The notes below the pieces were generated by a model. The model did not search any database and was not told the DNA's origin. It saw nothing but the letters and a program-made list of their open reading frames with translations. 64,000 nucleotides of DNA from contig JAIVFJ010000012.1 in NCBI GenBank assembly GCA_025765615.1, positions 372,001 through 436,000 of the forward strand, given 5' to 3'. This DNA is from Zopfochytrium polystomum. Its lineage: Eukaryota > Chytridiomycota > Chytridiomycetes > Chytridiales > Chytridiaceae. Below, in pieces: positions 44,991 to 56,538 of the stretch. Position numbers and translations under genes: made by a program. Every line of letters begins with the position of its first letter. Positions within the stretch are counted from its first letter, which is position 1.

Positions 44991-46454
44991 TCAACAAGTT
45001 GAACACCCGTTCACGTCTCGGGCAGTGACAGTCACCTTGTTCGTCGGACCCTCGCCGAGACGCCCGGCCCCCATCACCACAATGTCCTTGGCCTTGAACC
45101 CAGCCGCAATGTGGCGCGAGTACGCCGAAGGGCTGGCCGTGCTTAGCCGCGTCCATGGGCCTGACCCCAGGTTCTTGTTCAGAAACAGATCCGACGAGCT
45201 GTACGCCGTGGCCACGATAGTTCCGTTCGTGCCTGCACCGCTGCCCGCCGGCGTCCAGATCACGTACGGCGAGCTAGTCGGCACCGAATTGTCCGTCAGC
45301 CGCATCGTCGTCCACCCGACCGAGCCGAACGCCAAGGGGTCCGCTGACAGTTTGAAGCGCACCGCAAAGTTTGCCTGCGCACAATCAGATAATGTAACCC
45401 ATGAAGAATCCATGTTTAACGGAGCTCGAAAGAACGGCTCTCCCACAAACCTCTGGTGCGCCACCGTGCTCGTACGTCATGATGTATTGTCCGTTTGGAA
45501 GGAGAGCAACGACTGGCATACCTGGTCGCTCCGCATAAACGGACGAAACGACGTCATCGACGACTGGCCCCCAGCTCTTCAAGTCTGTCGAGGTCTGATG
45601 CACGATCTTTTGGCCGTATTTGGGGTCCCGCTGGTCCGAGTAGTACACAATGAGTTGGTTCCGAGTTGTCCGGAAGCAGCAAGAACGGTTCCCACACAGG
45701 TGTTTCCCCGTTGTCGGGGACCTACAGAACTGTCAATCGCTGTGGCAGCTACCACCCACCCTCTGGTACAGACCGCCTTGCCTCCAGGCTGCAATGTGCG
45801 AGAGGAACTGCCACGTCAATCTTGCAAGCAGACAGTCAGCCTCCCCCAAAAAAAGGGCATTGCAAATAATAATATTCACAGGTTGCAAATGCTCACCCCT
45901 TGTCCTGTGCTTGCATACAGGTCAAGCTGTGTCTTGGACAAGTCGGTTGGTATGGAGTTACCAGCCAACAGAACAGTCCCTGCTGGAAATCCGGCGAAGC
46001 TTCTCTTCAACTCGTACAGAATCGGTTGGTAACGAAGACCCCAGCCATTGGCCTGATCCGTGACTATGGAGAGTTGTGTCCACGAATAACCGTGGTCAGT
46101 CGACCGATAGATGGGAAAGTACACTGGGCCGTCGGCGGCAGGCGAGTAGTTTTCCCAAGTGGCAAGCAGCGTGCCGATGGGCTGTTTCGCGGAAGTGTGG
46201 GCTGTCAATTTTTTTGTTCGCCGGAGAAAACTAAAAAAAAAAAGGATGGAGTGGTCGACACCCACATCGTCGACGGTGAGCATGAGGGATCGTGCATATA
46301 GGGTGCGGTCGGCGGTGTAGTTTGAAGGCGGGGTGTAGATGGTGAACGGGCCGAAGTCGCGCCTGGCTAGCGGCGTCCCGTGTACCAGGAGGAGGGTTCG
46401 GCCTGCAGCCGCGGCCATCAGCAGGGCCAGGATGGCCGAGACGACAATGCGCAT
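44991..46454 (-). CDS. Secreted BNR/Asp-box glycosidase-like protein, one apparent frameshift
   Basis: Exons complement(44991..45374, 45451..45721, 45760..45807, 45897..46201, 46262..46454), about 400 aa. The start MRIVVSAILALLMAAAAGRT is a signal peptide. The fold looks like the six-bladed sialidase/arabinanase type: Asp-box-like YRSTDHGYSWTQLSI, then TPVWEPFLL, YYSDQRDPKYGQKIVHQ, LKSWGPVVDDV and RPGMPVVALLPNGQYIMTYE. This pattern occurs in fungal secreted BNR-repeat proteins related to GH93 exo-arabinanases, so plant or algal polysaccharide degradation is plausible; the substrate is unproven. Between PFLLLPDN and NQLIVYYSDQ one extra base (around 45665-45672) shifts the frame and no intron can explain it. 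Confidence 0.7.
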
Positions 46455-47162
46455 GACTGTTTCGGATGGCGGGAAAAATTGCAGAGAAGTCACTCGCTCT
46501 CGCACTTTTCGGCCTTCTTCTTTTCTGTTCATTCATTCATGAGATAAAAACGACTTCTGTTTCTGTTTGACGTGGGGTGAGTTGCCTGCCTATTTGGGGT
46601 GATTTTATTGACGGGAGTGAATGAACACGCGCAGAGGTCCGGTCACACGGCTCGGAGCGAGAGACAAGAAACAAGTTGTCATTCATGGTGGCTGCCCGCC
46701 TGCCACATCTTTCCCGCAGACTTGACATCGAAAAAATTCTTGCAAAATTTTCGCTCGGAAGCCGACCTCGCCCAATGATGCAATCCAGTTTCCCAAGGCG
46801 TTTGAACCACGGGACGTGACGGCAGATCGAACCAAGAGAGAACAGAAGGACACGCGAAGACAGAGGGATGGTTGGGTTGAGTTCACGGGTCAGTTCCCAA
46901 GATTTTGTCTTCAGGTTTGATCGCAAACAGGCACCCAAAAGCACACAGAAAGCCCACCACTTCGTGCGGCCAGCAAGAGTAGCACTGTCTGGCACCTGCG
47001 CGTGACCGAGGTTGGTACCCTACAGTCTCTCGTTCGCACCGTGCGGTATTTGATCTCGTAACTAAATCTTTTTTCAACCAAGTGTTCGCCCGCATCAGTA
47101 CAGCCATCAGATTCACCACCTTTGGCGACGGAGGAACGGCAACTACTGAAGCTTTGGGCTTA
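46455..47162. promoter_or_regulatory. Divergent intergenic region
   Basis: About 0.7 kb between the glycosidase-like gene (minus) and the LEKR1-like gene (plus). Minus frames here have no domain similarity. It presumably carries both promoters. Confidence 0.35.
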
Positions 47163-49706
47163 ATGCAGGACCAAACGTCAAGTCTCGATGGCAGTGGTGC
47201 GGTCTTCGTTTCGCCCACCTCGACGGCTGTCCTACACAACTGCAGACCCTTGCCAGAAGATATCATTTCGCTCGACGATTCTGAAACGGCTTGCCAGTAT
47301 TGCGGGGTTTCGTACCTTCTTCTATCAAAGTACGACAAGATGCGGACGCACGTCTCGAAACTAGAAGCCGATCTGGCTTCTTTGAAAGTTCGTTCCCAGT
47401 CTGCCGCCGTCACTCGCATTCAATTTGTCATTTCTTTTTTCAACGAATCTTAGAGTTATGCCCAACTGCACCCAGCATTGACAGAACGGGCCGCATGGCT
47501 GGAGAACAACCTGAAATCCGCGCGAGCGGAAAACGAAATAATGAAAGATGAACTTGCGTCTGCTGCTGAGGATTCGGGGAAGACCATTCGCGCATTGCAC
47601 GAGCTACAGCTGCGCCATACACATTTGACACACGACTATGTGGGTTGACATTTAGCCTCTCAGCGCTAAACATGCACGTCAAAGGAAGAGTTGCTGAAAA
47701 GCGAGATGGTCGTGAACAAACTTTGCACCTCCCAGAGGCGATTGGCACTAGAAGGATTGATTCACATCAAAAACACTCTGAGAGAGCTCCACCTGTCTCT
47801 TGGAAAAATGATGTCCGCCTTGAAGATTGAGTAGGAAAATTCCCATCGCAAAACAACGAGCTTAGCCAACCACTCAAAATAAGGTCAAAAAGCATTCTCG
47901 AATCTACAGTTAGAAACCTTGCACAGGCTCTCCTCAGTCACCTTCAGCTATTTATTGACAGACAAGTGGACTATAGAACTTCAGCTCTTCGTGCCAAACA
48001 TTCTTTAGAACTATCGCAAATCAGCGAAGAACTGCAAGACGCCAAGGCTGAACTAAACTTTTGGTAACCACTTGAAAGCAACCCCAGGTGTTCCCAAAGT
48101 TCACACTCTCTTTGCAAGTGAACAGAAAAATGACCATCTTCGCAAGGATCTTGAGGCTTTGCAGGAAATGCACGATGAATACGCTCAAGCACATAAATGG
48201 TAATCTGATATGAAACTATGAAACCTTTATTAGGGCTTATGGACACAACTGACAGGCAAAGCTGAAGACTATGGAAAGCAAATGGTAGATCTGGAGTCCC
48301 AGCTGGCAACCAAGAATGTGAGATTTTCAACGTTAGTTTGCCTTGTCTTACATCTACCAGTCCGAACTCGACGAAGCAAGAGACTCTATGAAGGAGCTGG
48401 AGGAGCAAGAGGCAGCTTTGAAGAAAAGGCTCCTTGAGCTTTCGAACCTCGTGGATCAGCAGTCGAAAGAACTGTTTCAGAAGGATCAAGACATCCTTGA
48501 AACGGAAAGCCAACTTGCAGAGGAGAGGAAGAAGTTCGATGCGCTTCAGGTTTCCATGTACAGAGCAAGCAGTCGATCCAAAAACGAGGCTGATGTAAGA
48601 AACAAAGTTTTGTTTTGAATGCAGCTTATATGTCAATAATCAGGTTAAAATAATGAACTTATCAAATGAGAATCGACGGCTTCAAGACGAACTGTCCAAA
48701 ATGCTGTCGGAGCGGCAAAAAATGATTGATGCACATCAAAGCCGACTAGGGCAGCTGCAAAACAAATATGCCGAAATGATGAGAGAAGCCAGCAAGGGGC
48801 AGGTATGTTTGCCTACAATCCTCATCCAAATAAAAACTTTCGAAAGATTCAAGAAGCCGTCAATAAGATCACGAAAGAGATGGAGGACGAAAAAATACAG
48901 CTTTTGGCAGCACAAAAATCTGTTTTTCAAATGGCAAGAGCGCTCACCTTTAACGATGCTCGACTTTCCCACGCACTGACAAAACACCAGCAACTGTCTG
49001 AGATTCAAGCCAAACTGCAGGCACAGATCGACTCTGTTCGTCTCTCGCGGGATCAGAGTTCTGCGCAATTTCAGAGAAAAATTCGGTCCATGGAGGAAGA
49101 CCATCAGAGCAAACTTGACGCCTTGCAACAAAAAATTGAAGCCTTGAAAGTGAGCCTTCCACAGTGGCTGTCCCCACTTCCGTTTTGTGAAAGGTGCTAA
49201 AGGAAAAATATCAGACAGCTCTTTCAGACGCCGAGGCGCGGCTCATGGCCGCACAACAAGGCACAAAGGCAGACCACGCGCCCCCAACAAGCCAAACCGA
49301 CTCCGCTGTCTCCCAACTGCAGACTGCGCTCTCGAGGCGCGACTCTGAGATCACGTTCCTGAAGGAGACGGTCCGTCTAGAGTGCGAGGAGCGGATGGAG
49401 TTGATCGCCAAGCTGGACGCCATTCATCGCGGGCTGCAGACGGCGAAAGAGTCAACGCGGGCGTCCCGGTGCGACGACCAGCCGCCAGGAGGGAGAGAAG
49501 TGATCGACGGAAGCCTGGCAGGAGGAGGCAGGGCGGAGCCAATCGCCGAGAAAGAAAACGGAAAGAAGGGCGGAATGAACGAGCTAGCATCGCCCGCACT
49601 GTCTTCGTATCAGTCGTTGTTGGCTGCGGCAGACATAAAGAAGCGAATGAAGCTGCGGAGTGCCGCGAAGAAAAACAATGTTTCGGGGGATCATTACAGA
49701 TTCTGA
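47163..49706 (+). CDS. LEKR1: LEKR1-like coiled-coil protein
   Basis: Exons 47163..47387, 47454..47639, 47685..47830, 47884..48063, 48119..48199, 48256..48317, 48361..48594, 48644..48802, 48847..49149 and 49194..49706, about 700 aa, nearly all coiled coil. The N-terminal signature PLPEDIISLDDSETACQYCG then VSYLLLSKYDKM matches the CxYCGVSYL motif of animal LEKR1, including the two Cys. Later segments (LDEARDSMKELEEQEAALKK, EMEDEKIQLLAAQKSVF, RKIRSMEEDHQSKLDALQQK) are regular heptad repeats. The C-terminus is Ser/Ala-rich. All junctions keep phase except exon 5 to 6 (48199 to 48256), which is off by one base: either a wrong splice choice or a frame break. LEKR1 is poorly studied; a flagellar role is inference. 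Confidence 0.65.
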
Positions 49707-49719
49707 TGATGGGTGACCT

Positions 49720-52700
49720 CCAAAAACGTAAAAACTCCGATGGATCAAAAACAAAAAATCCGTGGAGTAGATTGTTGAGACTGCTTTCCTCGCCCTTTCT
49801 TTTTTATTTTGCAAGTTATAGTGGCGTGTCTGAAGAATGGTACGTGCAGCAAAGTCGTAGCTGAGGGCAATAGACTCGCTGTCTGTGTCGAAACCCAAGA
49901 AGAGTCCAAGTGAGGCCCGAGGAGAGGACTTGGTCTTGTGTGAGTTTGCAGATTCTGTGTACCCATTGTTGAGTGTGGCAATGAGGCAGCCAAAAATTCC
50001 AAGGTGGAGTAGATTGGGTTTTCGGCCTTGGTAATATTCAAAATGGAATTTGACCAGTGCAAGTGTGTTGCACACAATTACGCAGGAATGAAGCATGGCA
50101 TATTGCATAGGACCAGAAGAACCGTGGAAGCTGGTCTTCAATCAGGAGACAGAAAGCAAGAATGCAATGTGGGTGATGACCTTGATGGCATTTTCTGCAA
50201 CACCATCACCCTCCTTGACATAAGGGACAGAAGGCTGAAAGACGATGGGAGGTTGGTGGTTGATACAGTAGGCCTCAAATTGCTGAGTGTTAAGACTGAG
50301 GTTGTCTGCCTGTACAAATAGTGGTCGACAAGTGGGGAAAAGTTGCTCTTCAAAATCAATGTGATCAATTATCTGTTGAGTGACGCCTGCTGTCCAAGCG
50401 ACGGTGTTGACCCAAGTGCAGCCTGTGGTGTAGTCAACAATAACTTCAAAGTAGTTGGAACTGTCAAGAGAAAGTGTACTGATCTTGCCAGTTTAGTCAG
50501 TACACAGCATCTGCAGTAGAGCAAAATCAAAATGAGGCTTGGCCATGAGGTGTTGCTGGTGCATCTTTGCCATATCGCAAATGAGGCAAGGCTTGTGTGT
50601 TGTTGGTGGTGGAGCAGGAGCACCGTCAACATCACCAGACTTGAGAGTGTCACGTACTTGCTCTTGGTGGATGTGGCCAAAACGTTGGTGCCATAGGTTG
50701 CATGCAGTTGCTGGTGACGTGTAGGCAATGGGCTCGACTGAAATTTTCCTCTGCACAGCTGGGTGCTGGACTTGGATGAGATAGTAAAGGCTGTCATGTT
50801 GTTCGCCAATCTTGATGCTGTGTTGTGATGCAAGTGCTGCAAGATCAAGAAGAAAGACAGGATCTTGAGTGAATAGCATCCCAGCCGTTGGGTCTTGGAG
50901 GACATCCAACACAGAGAGGAGCAGTTCCTTGAGTGATGGGACATGAAGCACATTGCAGAGCACCACATCAAAACCAGGAAAAGTGAGAGTGACAGATCCA
51001 ATTCCTTTGATGCGGCATTCATGGTCATCTGCTAGGCGGGCATGGTGTTTGGTTTCAAATCGTTGGTACTCAGTGAATTGCTCCTGTTGTGGGATCATTG
51101 TGGGTACAGCTTCAGAATCGATCATGTACGGAGAGAGGCTATGCCTGTGTGTGACGCGCTCACTGTTGCAATGTTCACAAAGAAGTAGAAGCAAGAGGAC
51201 CGTTTATTTGAGAAGAAGAAGAAACAGAGGGCCCTCCTGTAGCAGGTTGAGGGTGAAATCCAGAGAAAGGAACAAGAGTTGCTTCTGGTACAGCCACAGT
51301 TGCTGAGACTGAAGCATGGTTTGGTTGAGCTGGTGTGAAGTGCTGCGTTTGGAGCTTGGCTGAGATGGCATTGGCTCGGCGCATGTGCAGGCAGTGCTCA
51401 GACTTGTGCGTTTGTGCGTTGGTGGCCAAGTTTGAAATCTCCGCACAGAACTCGCACCCAGTGCCCTCAACTCTTCCAAGACGTCGATGGATTGAGGTAG
51501 CCTTTGGCTCCAGCCTTGGGGTGACTCCTGGCTTGCGGCAGTCACGACAGTCCCTTTCCATGTGGTGAAGGTATGCCTTGTGGTAACCACACCAGTAGCA
51601 TGGCCTATCCCCACAACGAGGGGAGCAAGAGCAGTTGTGGTTGTCATGGATGTTGCAACCCCTGTTGTCATCGTTCCTGTAGCTGCTTCCTTGACGACTG
51701 GTTTTGTTCTGCTCGCTCAAGGTCATTGCGACCTCCTTGGATGTGGTCACTTCGGTGGCTGTCTATCTTGGCTGGTCAGTCATGGTTGTCACAGTGGTTG
51801 TTGCCCACTTGACTGCCAGTTGCAGGTTGTTGCGGCGGTTCCTGCGGTCTTCCTCTTCATCTGCCTCAAGGGCAGTCAAGACAGTAAGCTCATCCATGAT
51901 ATTCTGTAATTCGTTGAAGCAGCATGTCATTGTTTCGAAGTGCTGCCACAAATGGTCCAAAACAACTATGAGCTGCTGTGCGCAAGGTCTGTGCGCAGTT
52001 TGCTCTGCAGTTTGTGTACAAACTCATCAAGTCTGTTCTGGCCATGACCTTGGATGAATAGTTGCTGAAGTCGCTCAATCTCGTGCACATAAGAATTCAG
52101 ATCTTGGTAACGCAAGGGGCTTTGAGTGTCTGTGCTGTAGCTGCAGCCCTGACCATCTGTTTTCAAAATCATCAATTGAGCTGGATGGGCGGGCATTGTT
52201 GAATGTTCGGCAAATGGCAGCCACACAGTCTCGATAGAGGTGAATGTTGCAGCAGAGCTCAAACAAGTGCAAGGTCTCTGGAAGCCTGATCATCAAAGCT
52301 GACTGAGCTGTTTCGTTCTCCTTGATGAAGGTGGCATGCATCTTCAGCAGGGCATTCATGAACTCTGATGAAGTCATGATGTGATGCTGAATCTGGTACT
52401 TGACAGTTGCTTCGACAGCCACAACTGGTCCAGCATTAGCGTGCTCAGTGACAGTTGGTACATAGAGATAGTTCAGTGAGAGTGTTTCACCAGCCTTCGG
52501 CTCTGGTGTGCTGTGCCCACCATTTCAACAGTGCAACCAGAAACGCCATCCATTCCACTGATCCTTGGGTAGGTGGTTGACATACGCATGGTAGGCTTCC
52601 TCGTTGCAGAAAGGTCTCTCAAGAGGGAATAGGTCGGTCTGCGTTAGGTCCTGAATTCCCTTTTCACCAATAACCTTGATCTGAAGGTGCTGCTAATAAA

Positions 52701-53601
52701 GTCATTGAATTCCGTCAGTGACTTGCCAGTGAACATGCCAACAAATGAGTTTAGGTTGGACGACATTGCGTTGCCTGTAGTGATGATTCTGTTGCAGGAG
52801 AAAACCAGTAGCTGGAAAAATTTGGAGGTGTTGCTCAACAGTCTGGCAGTGACAAATAGTGACTCTAGGAGTTGTTTGATGCTCTAGCTTGATGGGAGAA
52901 ATGGTCCAGAATAGAAGATGTGTGTTGCACACAATGCTTGTTGCAAGCTGATTGATGGACAGAAAATTCTGAAATCGGAAAAGCAGGTTGGCACTGTTGA
53001 ATAGGGACCGTGCGCCGAATTTCAGGCCGAAGGATCGAAGTTTTGGTGGTGTTTTCCTTTGGAGAGTGTAGTAAAAGCGGAACTAGAGAGAACTTAGAGC
53101 AATTTGGTGTCCAGCTGGGTGACTTGTCACACAAGAAAGGAGGTAGTTCGACTTTTTGGACCCCCTTAACAAAATCTCTTGTAGCTCCTGCTGTGGGCGT
53201 TGTGGCGGGGTGCATTAGGTATCAATGGAAAGTGCAGAAGCAGGCTAATACAGCTGTGCAAGGGCGTCCTCTGATCGCTTCTCCCAGTTGCAATGATGTC
53301 ACTCAAAGTTGAGGAAGTGTTTTTAACTACGGCGATCAATCAAATTCCGTAGATGACAACGTAGGAGAGCTCTGTGATAGCTTGTTGGAAAGAGGAGGGA
53401 GATTCAGGGCTTTTGAATGCACTATAGCAAGCCTGGAGTGGATAATGGGGTCAGCTGGGAGAGGGTGTCAATAATTTTGGGCCTCCCAAAAGAAATGGTT
53501 TCTAAAGTTGAGCTATGCTGGTTTGTTTGTTGGAGGTGGTAGAGAGTGTTTTCCGAGCTGGAATCTGTAGTTGATGCAGCCAGATAGCTGGCACGCTGAT
53601 G
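49720..53601 (-). mobile_element. Ty1/copia retrotransposon, gag-protease-integrase half (minus strand, decayed)
   Basis: Read on the minus strand from high to low coordinates. Gag-like frames (52865-53215, 52644-52838, 51966-52422) come first, then a Cys/His segment CYWCGYHKAYLHHMERDC resembling a degenerate zinc knuckle. A protease-region frame follows (ADDHECRIKGIGSVTLTF), then the gag-pre-integrase domain (LWHQRFGHIHQEQVRDTL, CLICDMAK) and integrase core pieces (FVQADNLSLNTQQFEAYC, VPYVKEGDGVAENAIKVI). The integrase C-terminus has GRKPNLLHLGIFGC, PRASLGLFLGFD. Frames are broken repeatedly, so it is not functional. It stops about 14 bp after the LEKR1-like stop codon. Confidence 0.85.
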
Positions 53602-53833
53602 TGTAAACAGTCTACTCTGAGTGAGTGAGTGGAAGGAGTGAATGAAGCAGGAGATGTGTGTTTGTGGGTGGCCCTTCTCCCCAACTTGGAGAGAAAGAGA
53701 AAAACTCTGTAATGAATTATTGATACATAATGATGATATGCACGCTGTAATAGTTGCTAGGCAAGGGTGACTGGCACAAGGTAAAAACTCCTATATTATC
53801 TCCTTGAGCAGAGGAGGAGGAAAACTGTTCACA
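53602..53833 (-). repeat. LTR copy A of the copia element
   Basis: Reverse complement begins TGTGAACAGTTTTCCTCC and ends AGTAGACTGTTTACA, a TG...CA-type boundary. It is about 90% identical by eye to the direct copy at 56018-56250 in opposite orientation. It lies upstream of gag for the minus-strand half, so it acts as that half's 5' LTR. Confidence 0.9.
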
Positions 53834-54241
53834 CCGTGATCAAATCCCACCCAGGACTGGAGGGGCTTGGTGTGTGTGGAGAGGAACAGGGAGAGAGGGG
53901 AAGTAGTGATGGAGGGAAAGAAGTGAGAGGATGAAGAGAGGAGAAAGGAGTGAGTTGGCAGAGATGGAAGAGCGAGCAAATGGAGGAAGAGAGATCGACT
54001 TGTTTTGCCTGGATTCTGTCAAAGCAGCAAGGAGGGGGTTGGATTCCTTGTTTGATCTCTGTGAGAAGTTGCTGCTTTTATACTCCTGCAGGTGAGCCAT
54101 CAGAAAACAGAGGGACCAGTGGGCTACACTGCACAGAGCAGGCCACAGAAATGAGATAAAACAGGCTGAGCACCAATCTCCGGCCTGGGATAAGTACCCA
54201 TTCAGGGCTGAGTACCTGAGATTTAGGAACTTCACTCTCTC
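53834..54241. other. Unassigned segment between the two inverted halves
   Basis: About 400 bp between LTR copy A and the reverse transcriptase half. It contains purine-rich tracts and no recognisable domain. It may be flanking DNA or decayed element sequence spanning an inversion breakpoint. Confidence 0.4.
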
Positions 54242-55806
54242 ATGGACAAGCACAGAGTCTGGGAATGGGCAGTTCTTCCTCCTGGCAAGTGCGCAATGTT
54301 CTGCAAATGGGTTTATGCCTACAAGCTGGACCCCTTTGGCTGGCTGAAGCGATGGAAAGCCCATCTTGTCACATGTGGAAACACCCAACACGAAGGCATC
54401 AACTACACAGACACCTTTTCTCCTGTCATCTGGATCCAGGCCATCTGACTGCTCATTGCAATCAGGCTTGCTTTGACCTCGAGTACCACAGCATGGATGT
54501 CAACACAGCCTTCTTGTATGCTTTCCTCAAAGAAGTCATCTACATGCATCCACCAAAGGCCAGGAGCGATTCACTCCAGATGGAAAGAAACTATTCTGCA
54601 AACTCCTCAAGAGACTCTATGGACTCCATCAATCTGGGCACAACCGGTCCCTGACCCTTCGCAAGTTCATTGTCAAGAAACTCAGCTTCAACCAATCTCT
54701 TGCTGAACCCTGCCTCTTCTTTTGAGTAGACCCTCAGCAGCAAACGTTTGGAATTATCTTTGTTTTTGTTGACAACATCAACGTCATGGCCAACACCCCA
54801 GCTCATGTCGCAAATATTGAGGGTGCTTTTTGAGCTGAGTACAGCATGTCTCTCGAGGAAACCATTGTCAGCCAAGTAATTCGCATCCACCTCAAGCGCA
54901 ACACCAAAGGCATTTGGATGGGCCTAGACGAATACACCAGGACAATTCTCACTGAAGAGAAAATGTGGGACAACCTCGATATTGCACCAACTCCAATGTC
55001 TATCACCTTTATGCATGATGAAACTGTCAATCAAACTCAGTGAGAGTGACTCAAGCTGGTATCAATCCACACTCATGAAAATTCAATACCTCACAACACA
55101 AACTTGACCAGATATCGCATTTGCAACAAATGTACTCTCCCAGTTCCAACTGAAGCCACGCCAGTGCCATTACAATGCACTCAGCTGCTTGCTTCGTTAC
55201 TTCTGAGGCACCTTGGACTACAGATTATTCTATGGGCAAAGCCACAAGCCGCTATGGCTCTTCACAAATGACACCCTTGAACCATGCTGCATACACTGAT
55301 GCATCCTATGGGGGCAAACCTGGAGACTGCACATCATGCACTGGATATGTCTTCTTCCTCATGGGCACCACTGTCTCTTGGGTCTCACGCAAACATCGAG
55401 TATCACTATCCTCCATGGAAGCAGAATACTACTCACTTTCTGAAGCCTTCCAAGAAGCACAATGGCTCTTAGCTGTATTATCAGAGTTGCAACTCCCTGT
55501 ACAGCTGCCACTACCAATCCTCAAGGACAATCAATCCTGCAATCACACCAGTGCACAACCCTCTCACACATGCTCGCACAAAACACATTGACATACGTGC
55601 TCACTTCCTCCAACAAGGCGTAGCCACTGGAGAGATCACTGTATGCTACTATACCAACCAGTGACCAGATCGCAGACATTCTCACAAAACCACTCTCAAC
55701 GTCTCAGCACCAGCGACTGACCTCACTACTTGGCCTCCAACCCCACTCCGACCTTTCGAACACCCTTTCGGTCGAAGCCTCAGATGCTTACGCACGCTTT
55801 GCATAA
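54242..55806 (+). mobile_element. Ty1/copia retrotransposon, reverse transcriptase-RNase H half (plus strand, decayed)
   Basis: Plus-strand RT begins VWEWAVLPPGKCAMFCKWVY, then AHLVTCGNTQHEGINYTDTF and SPVIW, MDVNTAFLYAFLKEVIYMH, LFCKLLKRLYGLHQSG. The catalytic box is altered to FVFVDNINVM where copia elements have YVDDM. RNase H follows: YTDASYGGKPGDCTSCTGYV, SWVSRKHRVSLSSMEAEYY, then the terminal DQIADILTKPLS-like segment. Several internal stops and frame changes show inactivity. The sequence runs toward LTR copy B, as expected for the 3' half of an element. Confidence 0.9.
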
Positions 55807-56017
55807 CGGGTGCTACACCCATGGCCATCGTGCAGGGGGGTTTAGGTGGAACTGACTGGTTAGCAGCAAGAGGCACAAGACAGACCCAAACCTATTGTGA
55901 CTGTCAGTTATCGTTCTCATGATGCCCATGGGAGAGCGAGCCACCGCCAATGCAGACCTGGGCACTGGCTTGCGCTGATGACAAATACTCCAAGTATTAA
56001 GTGGAACAGAAACCCAG

Positions 56018-56250
56018 TGTCAACAGTTTTCTCCTCCTCTGCTCAGCAGATAATATAGGTGAGGTTTTTACCCTGTGCTGGTCACACTTGCCTAGCAACT
56101 ATTACAGCATGAATATCATCATTATCTATCAATAATTCATAACAGAGTTTTTCTCTTTCTCTCCAAGTTGGGGAGAAGGACCACCCACAAACACACTTCT
56201 CCACTTCATTCACTCCTTCCACTCACTCACTCAGAGTAGACTTGTTTACA
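56018..56250 (+). repeat. LTR copy B of the copia element
   Basis: Direct-orientation LTR beginning TGTCAACAGTTTTCTCC and ending AGTAGACTTGTTTACA. It is the inverted partner of 53602-53833 and the 3' LTR of the plus-strand half. Five bases flanking the two copies (AATGG here, CACGG for copy A) do not match as a clean target-site duplication. Confidence 0.9.
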
Positions 56251-56538
56251 AATGGAGGAACACAGTTGCCCTTGAGGCTGGCCTATGCCATGACAATTCA
56301 CAAGAGTCAAGGGCAAACACTAGCTCCTGCTTATGTTGACATTGGCTCCAAAGAACAATCAACTGGGCTCATGTTTGTGGCTCTGTCACATGTGAAAAAC
56401 GTGGCTGGCCTCATGGTGAAGGGGTTTCTGTATGAGAGGGTGTCTTCACTCTGGGAGAGTCCAGGGTTCCAAAAAAGGTTGGTAGAAGATCAAAGATTAC
56501 CAATAATTGCATCAGCAATGCAAAAGTTGCAAAAATGA
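56251..56538 (+). pseudogene. PIF1/Helitron-type helicase C-terminal fragment
   Basis: The frame TQLPLRLAYAMTIHKSQGQT, DIGSKEQSTGLMFVALSHVK matches the last motifs (V and VI) of PIF1-like superfamily 1B helicases, as found in Helitron Rep-Hel proteins and in cellular PIF1. It ends at a stop 3 codons after MQKLQK. The 5' side is cut exactly at the end of LTR copy B, so the copia element appears to have inserted into, or joined, this helicase gene. The rest of the helicase was not found in the window. Confidence 0.75.

Noticed and set aside
45760..45810. A second frameshift near HIAA/GGKA in the glycosidase-like gene
   Set aside because: Using the GTGGGT donor at 45759 (38-bp intron) keeps the frame, so no indel is needed there.
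47971..48636. 221-codon minus-strand frame
   Set aside because: Antisense of LEKR1-like coiled-coil exons; it crosses their introns and has no domain.
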